54,017 nucleotides of DNA from Venturia oleaginea (taxonomy: Eukaryota; Ascomycota; Dothideomycetes; Venturiales; Venturiaceae), in contig JABMLP010000050.1 of assembly GCA_013176395.1 (NCBI GenBank), positions 1 to 54,017 on the forward strand. The letters run 5' to 3'. The notes beneath the pieces are model-generated. The model was not told the DNA's origin, made no database searches, and worked only from the letters and a program-made list of their open reading frames with translations. The stretch's first letter is position 1; each line of letters starts with the position of its first letter. Below, piece after piece: positions 33,632 to 44,702 of the stretch. The translations under genes were made by a program, and so were the position numbers.

Positions 33632-33799
33632 TGTTGGAAGGAGTATCCTCATGCTATTGCCTCCACCTGCGCCAGCGTGGCTACTCTCTGTCACTGGAGT
33701 TTGTTTACTGCCCAATTGGGCTTAGTGTATTACTATATAGCTGAGATCCTCCGGATCTCACCCTCAATACACTTGTTACTCAACTTTCATACTTCAACA
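33632..33799 (+). repeat. 3' LTR of copia element
   Basis: Partner of 28567-28734, followed by the duplicated target GCAGA, after which GCAGACTGGCAGACTGG continues the host sequence. Confidence 0.95.
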
Positions 33800-33804
33800 G
33801 CAGA

Positions 33805-36342
33805 CTGGCAGACTGGCAAATTCCACCATGCGCCCAACGAGACGCGGCACAGCTTTCTACCTCTCCAGCAATCAATGCACCAAGCTAACACCAATCAGAA
33901 CACCCCTCATGTCCCGAGGTGTCAAGAGGCGGGCCTCAGGGATGCAGACAGGGTGGTGAATGTGGAGAAAGGAGTGCAATCCGCAAAACTGCATTGGATG
34001 GGGCAATTGGCCTGGCAGAGAAGCCCCTTCCTATATACTTATTTGGACCCGGCTTGGGCGGCCTCAGCATCGGCTGTGTCTTGATCTATGCAAGACATAT
34101 ATGGATGGCGTATTTCTGGCATCCCCGGCTTTGCCTCCACCCATGTCCAGCCTTTCCACCCGTACACTTGACTTCGTTGCCAACTGCTTCCGAGAGTCAC
34201 AATCTGTCACAAAATCAGGTACTTTGCAACACAATCCCTACTCATCCACCATTGCCAGTCCAACGCCTTCTTCTACGCCCAGATGAGAAACCCCATACCT
34301 TCCAGGAAGACTAGGAAGTTCATCGTGGCGGCCGCAGCTACAAGAGTTGCCAATCGGATATGAGCTATGGCTTGCACGGGCGACGTACCCACTCTGATCT
34401 GGCATGGGAAATACAGTGGAGACGCAGACCTGCCGGGAGCAAACGCCTATTTGAGACTATCGCATCCTGGGACAAACGGTTATCGCTGTACGCACACAGT
34501 CGGCACGAACTGTGGAACGATCTGGATCAAGATCACGATTGTTTTGAGGTTCTTCCATAGATGGAGACTCATTTGTGATGGGATGACCGTAAAAACAAAA
34601 ACGATTCCGTCAATTTTTCCAAAAAAATATGATAATTCGCCAGGACAGTCGCACCACTATCTCCTTCCGAATCACCAGTCATCCATCAGCAAACATCGGC
34701 CCGAACATTTTCTCTAGCAAGCTTGGAAACGACGGAAACTACTATGGAGTGAGCTCTCACGCGTTGTATCACGATACTACCACATCGGCCCACTCCATCT
34801 TCATCTTCGTTCAACTCTTCCTCATCGTAATGCTCGTAAGCTCTGTCTACAGCGCAGTCTCAAACAGGGCCTGGGTATATACAACGATGGAGAGAAGCGT
34901 CCACATTCACCCTGGTATGGTCGGCACGTAGGTCTTCGTGCCTGAATAATTGGTCCCCGAGTCACAAATTGCTGCAGCAAGCTCCTGGCGGGGAAGCAAG
35001 AGTGCTCTATCAACCATTTCGTGGGCTCGACGATCTAATGATTTGGCGCATTGGACATGGCAGATTCGAACTGTGGGCAGCCTTCTTAAGAGCGCTAACT
35101 AGCATACTACTAGACCAAGTTGGTTATGGATACTGATGTCCCTTTAATTGTTTCATCCATTGCCTCAGTACCACTGCCCAATAAAAAAAGTCAGATACGG
35201 TCAAACTTGTTGGCTGAAGTACCTTACACCAGCTACCTGGCGTTTGATCCAATCGGTCTCCGGTCGAGATGATCCATTGCAACTTCATGAAGTCCTCAAT
35301 TTGATAGCTCGCACAGCGGTCAGTGCGATGGCCATGTCCTTGATATCGATCGCGGGCATATTTGTCGACTTATTGCGAAAAACCCAGACTTAATAGCTTC
35401 GGCAGGGAAATCGTCGCGGGCTCTGCGCGAGCATGTCCCTGCCTGCGATCGCTGCTTCCTCAAATCGGCGGTTTTGGTTCTTTATTTGGCTTGAGTCCAT
35501 GGCTCTGAAATGATGTGAATGCTGGGCCTTTTGGATGGTAAAGTCAAGGCTATAAAGGTCGGCGAAGACGTTTGTTGCGGATATTTCTGACGCAAGGGAT
35601 TCTAAAAATGTCCATCGCCAACGACGGGTCCCAGCTGGCAGAAGCCACTCGACAAACCGGATCTGTGGATCGCATGGTCGCGGCACGCGTTTCGGTTGGT
35701 ACGCACCTCAGTCGCAATGCCATCTTCACCTTCGTTACGGCAATTATCTAGGAAGTCATCTGTTACTTGTTCGCCTCTCTATTCGGTAACTGATTGAATC
35801 TTTTCTTGGAATCCGCTGAGCAGCTTTTTCAAAGGGAACTGGTCGTGCGACTGCCGACTTGGTTTTTGACCTGGCGCTACAAACGGGCTCTGGCTGTAAC
35901 ACTAGATTTAATTGAGACAACCAAGCGCGCGCGCCTCATTCGAGCATCATCAGATTGGGTACGATAGACGAGCAGGTACCCGGCACCGAAGCCGTCACCC
36001 GGCTGTCGACATCGTCAAGAAATCCATCTGGGCCCTTTCCGGCTTGGTGTTTGCTCGAATCTCAAATCTGGGCCCAGTGATAGGTACGAACAGATTACGC
36101 CGGCGGAAAGCCGCATTTCACCCAACCCACCAATGCAAACTACAGCAGCCTTCCTGTCTTGTACATATCTCTTGCTCCTCTACAGTTTGGATGGCTCATA
36201 CAACACTGGAATGCTCATTTGGACCATCGCCGTACTTCTATGATTCCTCTGCCGGTCTGGTGAAACAGCAAACCATTCCTTCTCGCAGTACCAGACAACA
36301 AACTCCGTTGTACGAGCGAGGTAAAAGACATTAAACGCCGCC
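33805..36342. other. 2.5-kb region without a supported gene
   Basis: Several frames of 60-130 codons overlap on the plus strand between 33919 and 34717 and one of 98 codons lies on the minus strand at 35390-35686. None shows a known motif, and the overlapping frames look like chance. It may contain decayed genes; I cannot identify one. Confidence 0.4.
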
Positions 36343-38097
36343 ATGTCTCGTTTCCAACAACTATCACCGGCAACACTGAACATGACAGACCACGCCCCAA
36401 CCGCAGTACAATTCGATCCACGTGGATCGCGAAAGTCAGCAAACATCAGACTCCACGTGAAGAGCTATCCAAAAGTCGTTGGCATCGTTCTTGCCCTCAT
36501 TCCAGCCGTTTTGCTCTTTGGTTACGATGCCGTTGCCGTGAGCTCCATTGTGTCCTTACCATCTTTCACGTGAGTGAAGTTCAAACTTTCCCCATACAAC
36601 ACTAACACCGTTTAGCGCACAATATGGCGTCCTTCATGGGAAGAGGCATATCATCCCCGCCATGTGGCTCGGTCTCTGGCAAGCAGGAAGTCCGGTAGGT
36701 ATCATGCTGGGAGCCATGATAGCAGGTTTGGTGCAAGAGAAGACCGGTCGACGTATCTGCCTTATCCTTGGAGCTTTGATTGGCATCTTTGGCATCGCAA
36801 CATGCTTCGGTTCCAGCTACGTGAGCTCCCTAGGTGCTCGCCGAGTTGTTTTTCTCCTCGGTAAATTGGTCGAGGGCGTCTGTTCCGGTATGGTCATTTG
36901 CAAGACCCAGACATATGTGGCTGAAATTACGCCTCACGTCCTGCATGGAGCTGCCTTCGCCATCTTTCCCGCCATGATGCTTTTGGGTCAACTTCTCGGT
37001 GCGATTGCGCTTTGGAGACAGTCTAAGGTCACAACTCCGGATGGATACCTTACAGTCATCGCCTCGCAATGGGTCCTCAACATCCTCGTCATCATCGTGG
37101 CCGTTTTTCTTCCCGAAAGTCCCATCTGGCTGATTCGCAGCAAAGGAGACATGTCCGCCGCCCTCAAGGCCGAAAGACGCCTTCAACGACAAAGCGTCAA
37201 CTGCGTTAACAATATCAACCACCTTGCCCTACTGTTGGAACAGGAGCGTCTCAACAAGGACGCCCAAGGCGCTGTGACGTACGGAGAATGTCTCACCGGC
37301 GCCAACAGAAGACGTACTCTTATCGTTATCTTTGGAAATATCATGCCTCAATTTTTCGGCTTGGTCTTGCTCAGCAATGCTTCCTACTTCATGCAGCAGC
37401 TGGGCATGAAATCTCATCAGTCACTTGAGATTTTGAACATCGGAATCGCCATCGGTCTGGTCGCCAATTTGGCTGGTGTTTACACAATGCAACGCTTCAC
37501 GACCAAGCCAATTGCCATCTACACCCTTGCAATTTGTGCTGTTTTCTTCCTCGGCATCGGTATCGGAGGCTTCTGGGACGGCGATGTTGTCATGTGGTAA
37601 GTCTAATCATCACTTTCTCTGACCTATATGCCCACGCTAACCTTCTTCAACCTAGGTGGACAGCCATCTCTTTCATCCTAATCATCCTCACCGCCGGCAT
37701 CGGTGCCTGGCCGGCCTCTGTCCTTGTCTCCTCCCTAGCCTCGTCTCTCCGTCTTCGTGGCAAGACCCAAGGTCTCGGCTGGATTTGTCACGGACTTTCT
37801 CAAGGTACTTTCTCCATCGTCTTACCTTATGTCTACAACCCGGACGCCGGCGCCGCCAAGGGCAAAGTCGGTTTCCTGTTCATGGGTCTTTGTATTATCG
37901 CTGCGGTCATCACGTGGCTGTGGGTGCCGGAAATGGCTGGTTTGAGCCCGCAGGCCATCGATGATAAATTTGAGATGGGAATTGGAGCTAGGAAGTGGGA
38001 AGAGTTTGGCGAGGGGGAGTGGGTTGAGAAGAGGATGAGGGAGAGTGAGGTCTTCCCACCGGAGCAGAGGGAGGATATTGAGATTCAACTCAAGTGA
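36343..38097 (+). CDS. MFS sugar-porter-type transporter
   Basis: Three exons, 36343-36569, 36616-37596 and 37656-38097 (introns 46 and 59 bp, GTGAGT and GTAAGT donors); 549 aa, or 536 aa from the next ATG at 36382. Splicing gives VSLPSFTAQYGVLHG and DVVMWWTAISFILI. Twelve hydrophobic helices can be drawn. Signatures include VQEKTGRR (loop 2-3) and PESPIWLIRSKG (after helix 6), typical of fungal sugar porters of the alpha-glucoside/hexose type, and QGLGWICHGLSQG. The C-terminal tail is charged. The substrate cannot be told. It is convergent with the aldehyde dehydrogenase gene, with no clear sign of co-regulation. Confidence 0.88.
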
Positions 38098-38197
38098 TCC
38101 GTCCTCACTCGCGTGATTTGGTCGATTGCCGAACGGAGGCTCTTTGGTGGAAAAGGTGATCTCTCTTTGAAGAATGAACGTTTCATATATCAATACT

Positions 38198-38540
38198 GGG
38201 TACGGGAAGAGCATGGAAGCATTAAAGCATGGTTCGGAATTGTAAGACTGTTCTTGCTAGGCGCCTTGGGAGAATATGGATTTGGTTCGATACCGATAGG
38301 CCTTTTGTTTGAAACTGGGCCTTCGTTTAACGGGCTTTGGGTTGGGCTTTGGAATGGACATTGGGATGGGTACGGGAAGAGCATGGAAGCATTAAAGCAT
38401 GGTTCGGAATTGTAAGACTGTTCTTGCTAGGCGCCGTGGGAGAATATGGATTTGGTTCGATACCGATAGGCCTTTTGTTTGAAACTGGGCCTTCATTTAA
38501 CGGGCTTTGGGTTGGGCTTTGGAATGGACATTGGGATGGG
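38198..38540 (+). repeat. 170-bp direct tandem duplication downstream of the MFS gene
   Basis: GGGTACGGGAAGAGCATGG at 38198 recurs at 38368, and the two 170-bp units are almost identical (CTTGGG versus CGTGGG, TTCGTTT versus TTCATTT). The duplication lies about 100 bp after the stop codon. Within each unit GGGCTTTGGGTTGGGCTTTGG is itself internally repetitive. Confidence 0.9.
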
Positions 38541-39159
38541 TAACGAGATTATCTCTTTGACGGATTCTAACCGATGGACTCTTGGGGCTGTATATGCACT
38601 TCGGCTTATAGGTATTTGAGACTGGCCGTTCCTTCCCCCCATCATGAGGCTCGCTGACCTCGATGTGGACTTTGTATACGTTAATTACTTTATTAATATG
38701 GATGTCAAGAGGCACTTCAATGTCGTTTTTGAAATATCAGTTAGCCGAGGAAATAAGCCGACCGAGCTTGATGATCGAGATGTTGATGCTAAGTAATATA
38801 GCACATTAAGGCGGAGTGTTCAGCGAGCGGGCAATGAGCACGAGACGAATTCATGGCTATCAGGAAGACTCGCTGTGAGAAGTTGAGGTTGGAAAGCTGC
38901 CTGAGAACGTTGGAAGGCGGGTCGTTCTCAGCCACATAACGTTCCTCCCTACCCTAACTTCTCCTTCCCTACGTAGGATTACAGCAAAGATCATCCCATC
39001 TACAGGAAAAGAAAAAGTAGGAGACTAGACTCGCAGAGCCGATAAGGAAAAACTTACCATGGCCGAAAGACAACCTGAGCGTATAGACCAAGGAAGGAAG
39101 GGATATTTATCAACTCTTTTCTTTTTTTTGCCCTGTCGATATGTACCAGTCAATCGAAA
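38541..39159. other. Intergenic region between convergent MFS and ALDH genes
   Basis: No gene, RNA or repeat that I can support. Confidence 0.4.
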
Positions 39160-40905
39160 TCAGACCTTCTTACGCAACCACATCGATTGGGGATTACACC
39201 ACCCCTTCAAACCCACAACGCCCCACTCCATCCCAAGACCAGACCACTTGAAAAAGTCAGCATAATCAACGATTCAGCGAAGGAGAAAAAGAGAGGAGAA
39301 GAGAGAGAAAACTTACTTTATGGCCTCCAAAAGGCACCAAAGGCGATAGTTCAGCATGAGAATTAATCCACACAGATCCCGCCTCAAGCTGCCCCGCAAT
39401 CCTCTCCCCCTTCTTAATATCATTCGTCCACACACTCCCCCCCAACCCCATCTTCGAATCATTAGCCCGCGCAATCACATCATTCTCGTCACTCCACTTC
39501 AAAAGCAGCACAATGGGTCCAAATGGCTCCTCGGTTACAATCCTCGCCTTCTCATCCGGATCATCGATTATGCAGGGTTCAATGTAGTATCCCTTTCCCT
39601 TTGAGATCTCGCCTGGATCGCCGCCGTAGGCGACGTTCCATTTTTGGGGTTTGATGTCGGCATAGATATCTACGACTTTGTCGTGCTGCATTTTGTTTTG
39701 GAGGGGGCCTATGAAGACGGTTTCGTCGGTTGCGGGACCGGTTTTTAGGGTTTGCATATGCGTTACTAAGGCGGTTTTGAAGGCAGGGTAGATGGAGGTG
39801 TGGATGTAGATGCGTTTTATGTCCATGCAGATTTGGCCTGAGGACATGAAGGCGAGGGTTGCGATCTGGGGTGGGTGTTAGGATTTGGTTTCAGTGGAGA
39901 AAGGGAGGGGCAATGTACCTTGGGCACGACAGTCGCGATATCGATGTCGTCGCAGATGATGGCTGCATCGTTCCCACCGAGCTCGAGCGACACGCGTTTG
40001 AGTGTTTTGGCGCAACTTTTCATCACTAGCTTTCCAGTGGCTGAGGAACCAGTAAAGGACACTTTGTCGATGTCGGGATGCTCTGTCAGCATCGGTCCAA
40101 GGTCATCACCTCCACTCAATACCTGCAAAACCCCAGGAGGAAAGATCTTGGACGCCAGCTCTCCAAGCTTGAGCCCAACATATGGCGTAAAGGGCGATGG
40201 CTTCATAATAACCGTATTGCCCGTCAACATGGAAGGCCCAATCTTACCAACAGCGAGAACAAGTGGCCAATTCCACGGCACAATCGCAGCGCCAACACCG
40301 ATAGGAATATATCGCACATAAGCTCGTCGATCATCATTGTCCTCGATCATCTCCGGTTCAAGACGCAATGTGGTGAAGCCTCGAAGCATGGCGATGGCCA
40401 TCCCGACTTCCATCGTTGCTGTCTGAGCAGGTTTTCCAGATTCCATAATCACCCATTTCTTGAACTCGTCATAGTTCGCTTCGATCGCATCGGCGAGCTT
40501 TGAAACACATTCGGCGCGTTGGTCGAAGGTGAGTTTTGCCCAGGGTTTGAACGCTTTTCTAGCGTGCCTCACAGCTTCGTCTACATCTTCTTGAGTTGCG
40601 ATGGGCACCTCTGGTAGATCTTCGCCGGTAGATGGATCGATTCCGTGACGTGTGTTCTTGGTTGATTTGAACTCGTTGTTGATGACGTTGCGGAAATTCT
40701 GCGCCGTTGTTAGTCAAGATTCTCAAGAACCATTGAGTTTGACAAGATACAAGTAGCATGGAGATACACAGCGACATGCTTGAATTGCGCGGAAACGAGT
40801 AAATCATTATCATATCAATCTTTCCCCAGTTGGGAAAGCCATTGCTAACACAAAATCACGTACCGTGAAGTCGAACGACGGTGGTTCTTCAGCATGCGGT
40901 GCCAT
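39160..40905 (-). CDS. NAD(P)-dependent aldehyde dehydrogenase
   Basis: Four exons read on the minus strand: 40864-40905, 39919-40698, 39317-39865 and 39160-39246, all joined in phase 0 by GT-AG introns of 165, 53 and 70 bp; the product is 485 aa. N-terminus MAPHAEEPPSFDFT, then FRNVINNEFKSTK. Cofactor-binding region: VPWNWPLVLAVGKIGPS, KPSPFTPYVGLKLGEL, FTGSSATGKLVM. The general base is the Glu in VSLELGGNDAAI and the nucleophile the Cys in SSGQICMDIKR. C-terminal motifs are EEPFGPIVLLLKW and PFGGHK-WSGLGMEWG. It oxidises an aldehyde to the acid, with substrate unknown. Length and motifs are complete. It lies beside a transporter in a repeat-rich region, so a shared catabolic role is possible but not shown. 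Confidence 0.92.
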
Positions 40906-41989
40906 AATTGACAAAAAAATATCACAAATAATTGTCGTTATAATTCTGAAGTGAATGCCCAAGGGAGAGTTAAGATGTAGGATTGAAGGCGTACGTACGT
41001 GAAGTGCTCCATGCCACGCCTTTATATGACAAGAGACGCAACCGTATGACAATGATTACCGTGAGATTCTTCCAGTCAACCAACAACCTGTTGCCATTCC
41101 CTGCCGAAGATTGGGTACTGAGGCACAAGCCGAGTCTCGGGTTAGATGTTGACTTAGATGTTGAACATGTTGCACTCCACATGTCGAGCAGCTCCAACCA
41201 ACGGCAAACCAGGACAATATCCGCCCCTCCGGCTCATGAGACTTCTCTCCACATTGGCTTGGTCTTAGATAATCATCTTGCGGGGCGGGGAAAGGCATCG
41301 CGATGAACGCGGCATGATTGATGGAGCTGGTGGATAGTAAGCTGACTGCGGGCCGCGTGAAGAGGCCAAGGAAGCCGATATCGCATGCACGTTTCTCGGC
41401 TGAGAAGGTCGAAGCTGCAAGAGAACAGACAAGAGTGCGGCCAACATGTGTACGTGAGAACAATCCAGGAACGTGAAATGTATTCTATCATGATACCGAT
41501 TATGAAGACTAAATCTAGTATGTTGGGTCTCGAAGTTATGCCCTTCATGAAGCCCCAGGGTTGAAAAAGATAAAAGAAAATTACCTCGTCCATCAAAGGT
41601 AGTTGTCGACACCGATTTAGGCAAGGGAAACATGAGCCCCATTGAATCCATGTCATGAAATAGAATGTCACCCGCTTGAAATTCTAAGAAGGCGAGGCAA
41701 CTCCGTAATGAACCTCGCTCGGATAGTGAGCATGAAGACCAGCAGACGTTGATTGTCAGGACGTCTCAATGGGGGAGGAAGCTTATGTTGCCAAAATGGG
41801 TAGAGTATCTCACTGGCTTGGGTTTGACCCTGCGGTAAATGCAGTCCATGCAGATCTAATAAGCGTGGACAACCTAACTTTACGCGGAATTCGGGTTTAG
41901 CAAACCCAAGGCGGGTTGTGATCATGATGGCCATTCTTGATGGGGATTCTTTGGAGCAATTTGTCGAACTTGAGCGAAGGGGATAATCC
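40906..41989. other. Upstream region of the ALDH gene, no supported gene
   Basis: Overlapping frames on the minus strand between 41056 and 41934 have no recognisable motif. The promoter of the ALDH gene must lie in the right-adjacent few hundred bases. Confidence 0.4.
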
Positions 41990-41991
41990 TA

Positions 41992-42601
41992 ACGTATTCC
42001 ACCACCCGAACCGCCACACCACCCAACCCGCCAAAATATGCCAAGACTACCACTTCCCCCATTATCTGATTATGTCTCAACAACACAACTCGTTATTACT
42101 TGAACACGAAGGGAGACTTCAGCTTGCTGCGCAGGCAGGCTTTTCACAGCTTGTTAAAGGCGCTGAATTGATGCTGCACCAGAACGCCCTACTTGTTGCA
42201 CGAAACCACGAGCTTGAAGAGCAATTGGCAGTAATGACGAAGCGAAAATCGCGAAAAAGAAAGCGGATCCAGCAATGTGGTACTATGGAGTATGGGACTG
42301 CAGCAGCGCGGGTAGCTGCTGAGGCGTCTGTTGCGCCTCAGGGATCAAAGAATGCTCATAGTAGTAGTGGTTAAGAAACAGCCCGACCAACTCAAAGGCA
42401 CTGTGGGAACTGCGGCGCGACTGGGCACAATGCGCGAAGGTGTTAAAAGGATATTGAGATATCTTTCTGAATCAGATAGCAGTACGACAGACTTGGAATA
42501 TATTGTTGATAGCGAGAAAATTGAAGAGTCGTAAGATGAGTTGGTCGTGCCAAGAGATTTTGGCGGGTTGGGTGGTGTGGCGGTTTGGGTGGTGAATACG
42601 T
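41992..42601 (+). mobile_element. Fot1-like element, copy 4, short internally deleted form
   Basis: 610 bp flanked by TA (41990-41991 and 42602-42603). TIRs carry their own box pair (cores GAACCGCCACA / CCCAACCCGCCAAAA) at both ends. Inside, the first codons of the transposase are fused directly to its C-terminal third, so it is a MITE-like deletion derivative, orientated opposite to the other copies. Confidence 0.9.
42072..42534 (+). pseudogene. Fot1-like transposase remnant (N-terminus fused to C-terminus)
   Basis: MSQQHNSLLLEHEGRLQLA joins AQAGFSQLVKGAELMLHQNA. All HTH and catalytic domains are lost. The junction sits in GCGCAGGCAGGC, where both parents share several bases, suggesting microhomology deletion. 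The distal basic patch and a damaged knuckle region follow in another frame, ending TTDLEYIVDSEKIEES. Confidence 0.85.
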
Positions 42602-42712
42602 TAACATAATAATATTGACGGTGCGAATGCCATCTTTATTGTAGCCGTCCATCTCTCCCCTTCCCCTAGCCCTCAGTCGCCTCTCCGTCAATCCTCACAC
42701 ACCCCTCTGCCC

Positions 42713-42934
42713 TCACACCGTCCTTCCCCTTCTCTCTTCCCTCGTCCACCTATTTTTTTCTTCACAACACCAAATCGTCCTGAGAGGAGGAGGCCCGACA
42801 ACCTGGGGTACACATTTTTTGGCCGCGTTGTTTTCGCACAAATGTTTGCAGTCAGTGACTCTATCGTAGCAGACTGCGTTTACGTTGAGGGTGAAGGTGA
42901 GGAGGGTAAAGAGGGTAGAGTGGAGGAGGTACAT
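42713..42934 (-). CDS. Small secreted cysteine-rich protein, paralogue 1
   Basis: 73 aa, with a clear signal peptide (MYLLHSTLFTLLTFTLNVNA) then six cysteines spaced C-X6-C-X3-C-X7-C ... WCC. The spacing and the signal peptide match the protein at 44499-44702. The C-terminal tail after WCC is longer and very basic (REERRGRTV). It is unrecognised; the form (short, secreted, paired cysteines, subtelomeric, next to transposons) is that of candidate effectors or antimicrobial peptides, which is inference only. Upstream sequence also resembles that of paralogue 2, including ACATGATGATRGTAG around the start. Confidence 0.65.
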   Translation of the reverse strand: MYLLHSTLFTLLTFTLNVNAVCYDRVTDCKHLCENNAAKKCVPQVVGPPPLRTIWCCEEKNRWTREERRGRTV

Positions 42935-44093
42935 GATGATGGTAGTTGGAAGGTAGTTTTGAAGAGTTTGTTTGTATACTTTTGTATATTTGATTGGAAG
43001 AGTTGGAATTTGGACGTCTGAAAATGCGAAAAGATGGGGAGAAACGATTTTTATAAGCTCTACAATCGGAATTTTTTTGAGTAGATTGTGTATATATAGT
43101 CGACATGGTTATTTGAGACAACGAGCGAGGCCCCGAAGTTTTACCAGCTACGACACGCAGGACATTTATATATATCCTGCGAGATTATCGAGGTTCTCGG
43201 TCCTTTTCCCTCCCCACCGCACAGCCGCTCCTTAATGTCCGGGGAAAAATCTCATGGGAAAAATCTCGTGTACAAAACTTGTCTATTCATCGAGTCTACT
43301 TTCCCTTCCCTTCCTACGTCCCTTACCTGGTCCGTGATTTTTTCAGTACATTCGTCGCGCGGTGCACAGGCACCCACCAAATCTATAGGAGTAATAGGTG
43401 GAGACAAAGTAAAAATCATCCTCCCATTGTCCTATGGTTTTGGTTGAGGACCTGAATTGCCGAAACACCCCTACACGCCGAAAACTAGGTATGGGGTAAC
43501 CCTCAGATCCTAAAAAGATAACCTCACTTCCTCTTCCCTTCCCCACCCCCTCACTCTCTGTCCGCTTCCCTCAATCCTCGCATCCCATCGCATCCCGGTT
43601 CGGGAGTTGGCGGATGGAAGGTGGATGGTATATTGATGGACGACATGCTAATTTGCGGACAGGCGATCCCTTAGAGTGTTTTCAGCGTGGTTATCTAGAC
43701 AATGATCAGGCCAACGAAGGCTCAGCAACTAGCCAACTACAACACGGATGATATTTATATCGTGCTTTCAGGGGCAACCAGGCCAACCACTTTTCAAGAG
43801 GACTTGTTTTCTGGGCGGCGAAGACAGCGGTTGACCGGAATCCGAAGGACCTACATGAGATCTTTACGTTTTACGTGCCCGTAATAGGATTCTGATTAAA
43901 GCTTGGGAATAGCACCATGGAATAGGAAGATTATGGATAAGAATCGACGTGTTTGATTGATAGTACGAGTCTGCTTGGTTGTATTGGCTACTCCGAAACG
44001 AAGTCATTTCGACTTGCATTTGTCCTCGTTGTCTCTGAAAGCGCAGTAGAGGGACCGACCCCTACCAATCTCGTATACAGGGCAAATTCTTTG
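42935..44093. other. Region between the secreted-protein gene and the minisatellite
   Basis: The first 250 bp is probably the promoter of paralogue 1 (TATATATAG near 43091). The rest holds no gene I can support. Confidence 0.4.
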
Positions 44094-44496
44094 CTCCCTC
44101 ACCTCCCTCACCTCCCTCACCTCCCTCACCTCCCTCACCTCCCTCACCTCCCTCACCTCCCTCACCTCCCTCACCTCCCTCACCTCCCTCACCTCCCTCA
44201 CCTCCCTCACCTCCCTCACCTCCCTCACCTCCCTCACCTCCCTCACCTCCCTCACCTCCCTCACCTCCCTCACCTCCCTCACCTCCCTCACCTCCCTCAC
44301 CTCCCTCACCTCCCTCACCTCCCTCACCTCCCTCACCTCCCTCACCTCCCTCACCTCCCTCACCTCCCTCACCTCCCTCTCCTCCCTCTCCTCCCTCCTC
44401 CCTCCCTCTCCTCCCTCTCCTCCCTCTCCTCCCTCTCCTCCCTCTCCTCCCTCTCCTCCCTCTCCTCCCTCTCCTCCCTCTCCTCCCTCTCCTCTC
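44094..44496. repeat. 9-bp minisatellite, CTCCCTCAC then CTCCCTCTC
   Basis: About 31 near-perfect copies of CTCCCTCAC (44094 to about 44374), followed by about 13 of the variant CTCCCTCTC with one shifted unit near 44395. It is open in several frames, which produces long artificial repeats of Leu-Pro-His or Gly-Glu-Gly. It ends 3 bases beyond the stop codon of paralogue 2. Confidence 0.97.
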
Positions 44497-44498
44497 CT

Positions 44499-44702
44499 TT
44501 ACTGAGGACCACAGCACCATTGTATCTTGATAGTTGTCTTCCCATTTTCACTTCCAACGTTAACAGGCGTCTGCGTGCATCTCTTGCCCGGTTGATCAGA
44601 GCAAGGAATTTGGCATGCAAGTGGTCCATCCCTGCATTGCTGCGCATTGGCGTTGAAGGTGAGGGCAAGGAGGGTAAAGGCGATGGAGTAGAGGAAGTAC
44701 AT
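44499..44702 (-). CDS. Small secreted cysteine-rich protein, paralogue 2
   Basis: 67 aa with signal peptide MYFLYSIAFTLLALTFNANA, then QQCRDGPLACQIPC, KRC and a terminal WCCGPQ. Six cysteines follow C-X6-C-X3-C-X7-C ... WCC, identical in spacing to paralogue 1 apart from the last loop. The minisatellite begins immediately after the stop and would be transcribed in the 3' untranslated region if the message is long enough. The frame is open further upstream, but the signal peptide fixes the start. Function is unknown; candidate effector or defence peptide by form only. Confidence 0.7.
   Translation of the reverse strand: MYFLYSIAFTLLALTFNANAQQCRDGPLACQIPCSDQPGKRCTQTPVNVGSENGKTTIKIQWCCGPQ

Larger units (their letters stand above)
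28567..33799 (+). mobile_element. Ty1/copia LTR retrotransposon, apparently intact
   Basis: 5.2 kb with two 168-bp LTRs (28567-28734 and 33632-33799) that read identically, starting TGTTGGAAGG and ending CTTCAACA. They are flanked by a perfect 5-bp duplication GCAGA (28562-28566 and 33800-33804). A single uninterrupted 1549-codon frame carries gag and pol in copia order (integrase before RT). A purine tract GGGGGA (33625-33630) precedes the 3' LTR. Identical LTRs and an open frame indicate recent insertion and possible activity. Confidence 0.96.

Noticed and set aside
34360..34717. Overlapping plus-strand frames as a small secreted protein
   Set aside because: No clear signal peptide, no intron logic and no recognisable motif. 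Two frames overlap over the same DNA.
36343..40905. Biosynthetic gene cluster from the MFS and ALDH genes
   Set aside because: Only two genes, convergent, with no backbone synthase or regulator nearby.
44094..44496. CRISPR-like repeat array
   Set aside because: The repeat is continuous with no spacers, and the organism is a eukaryote.
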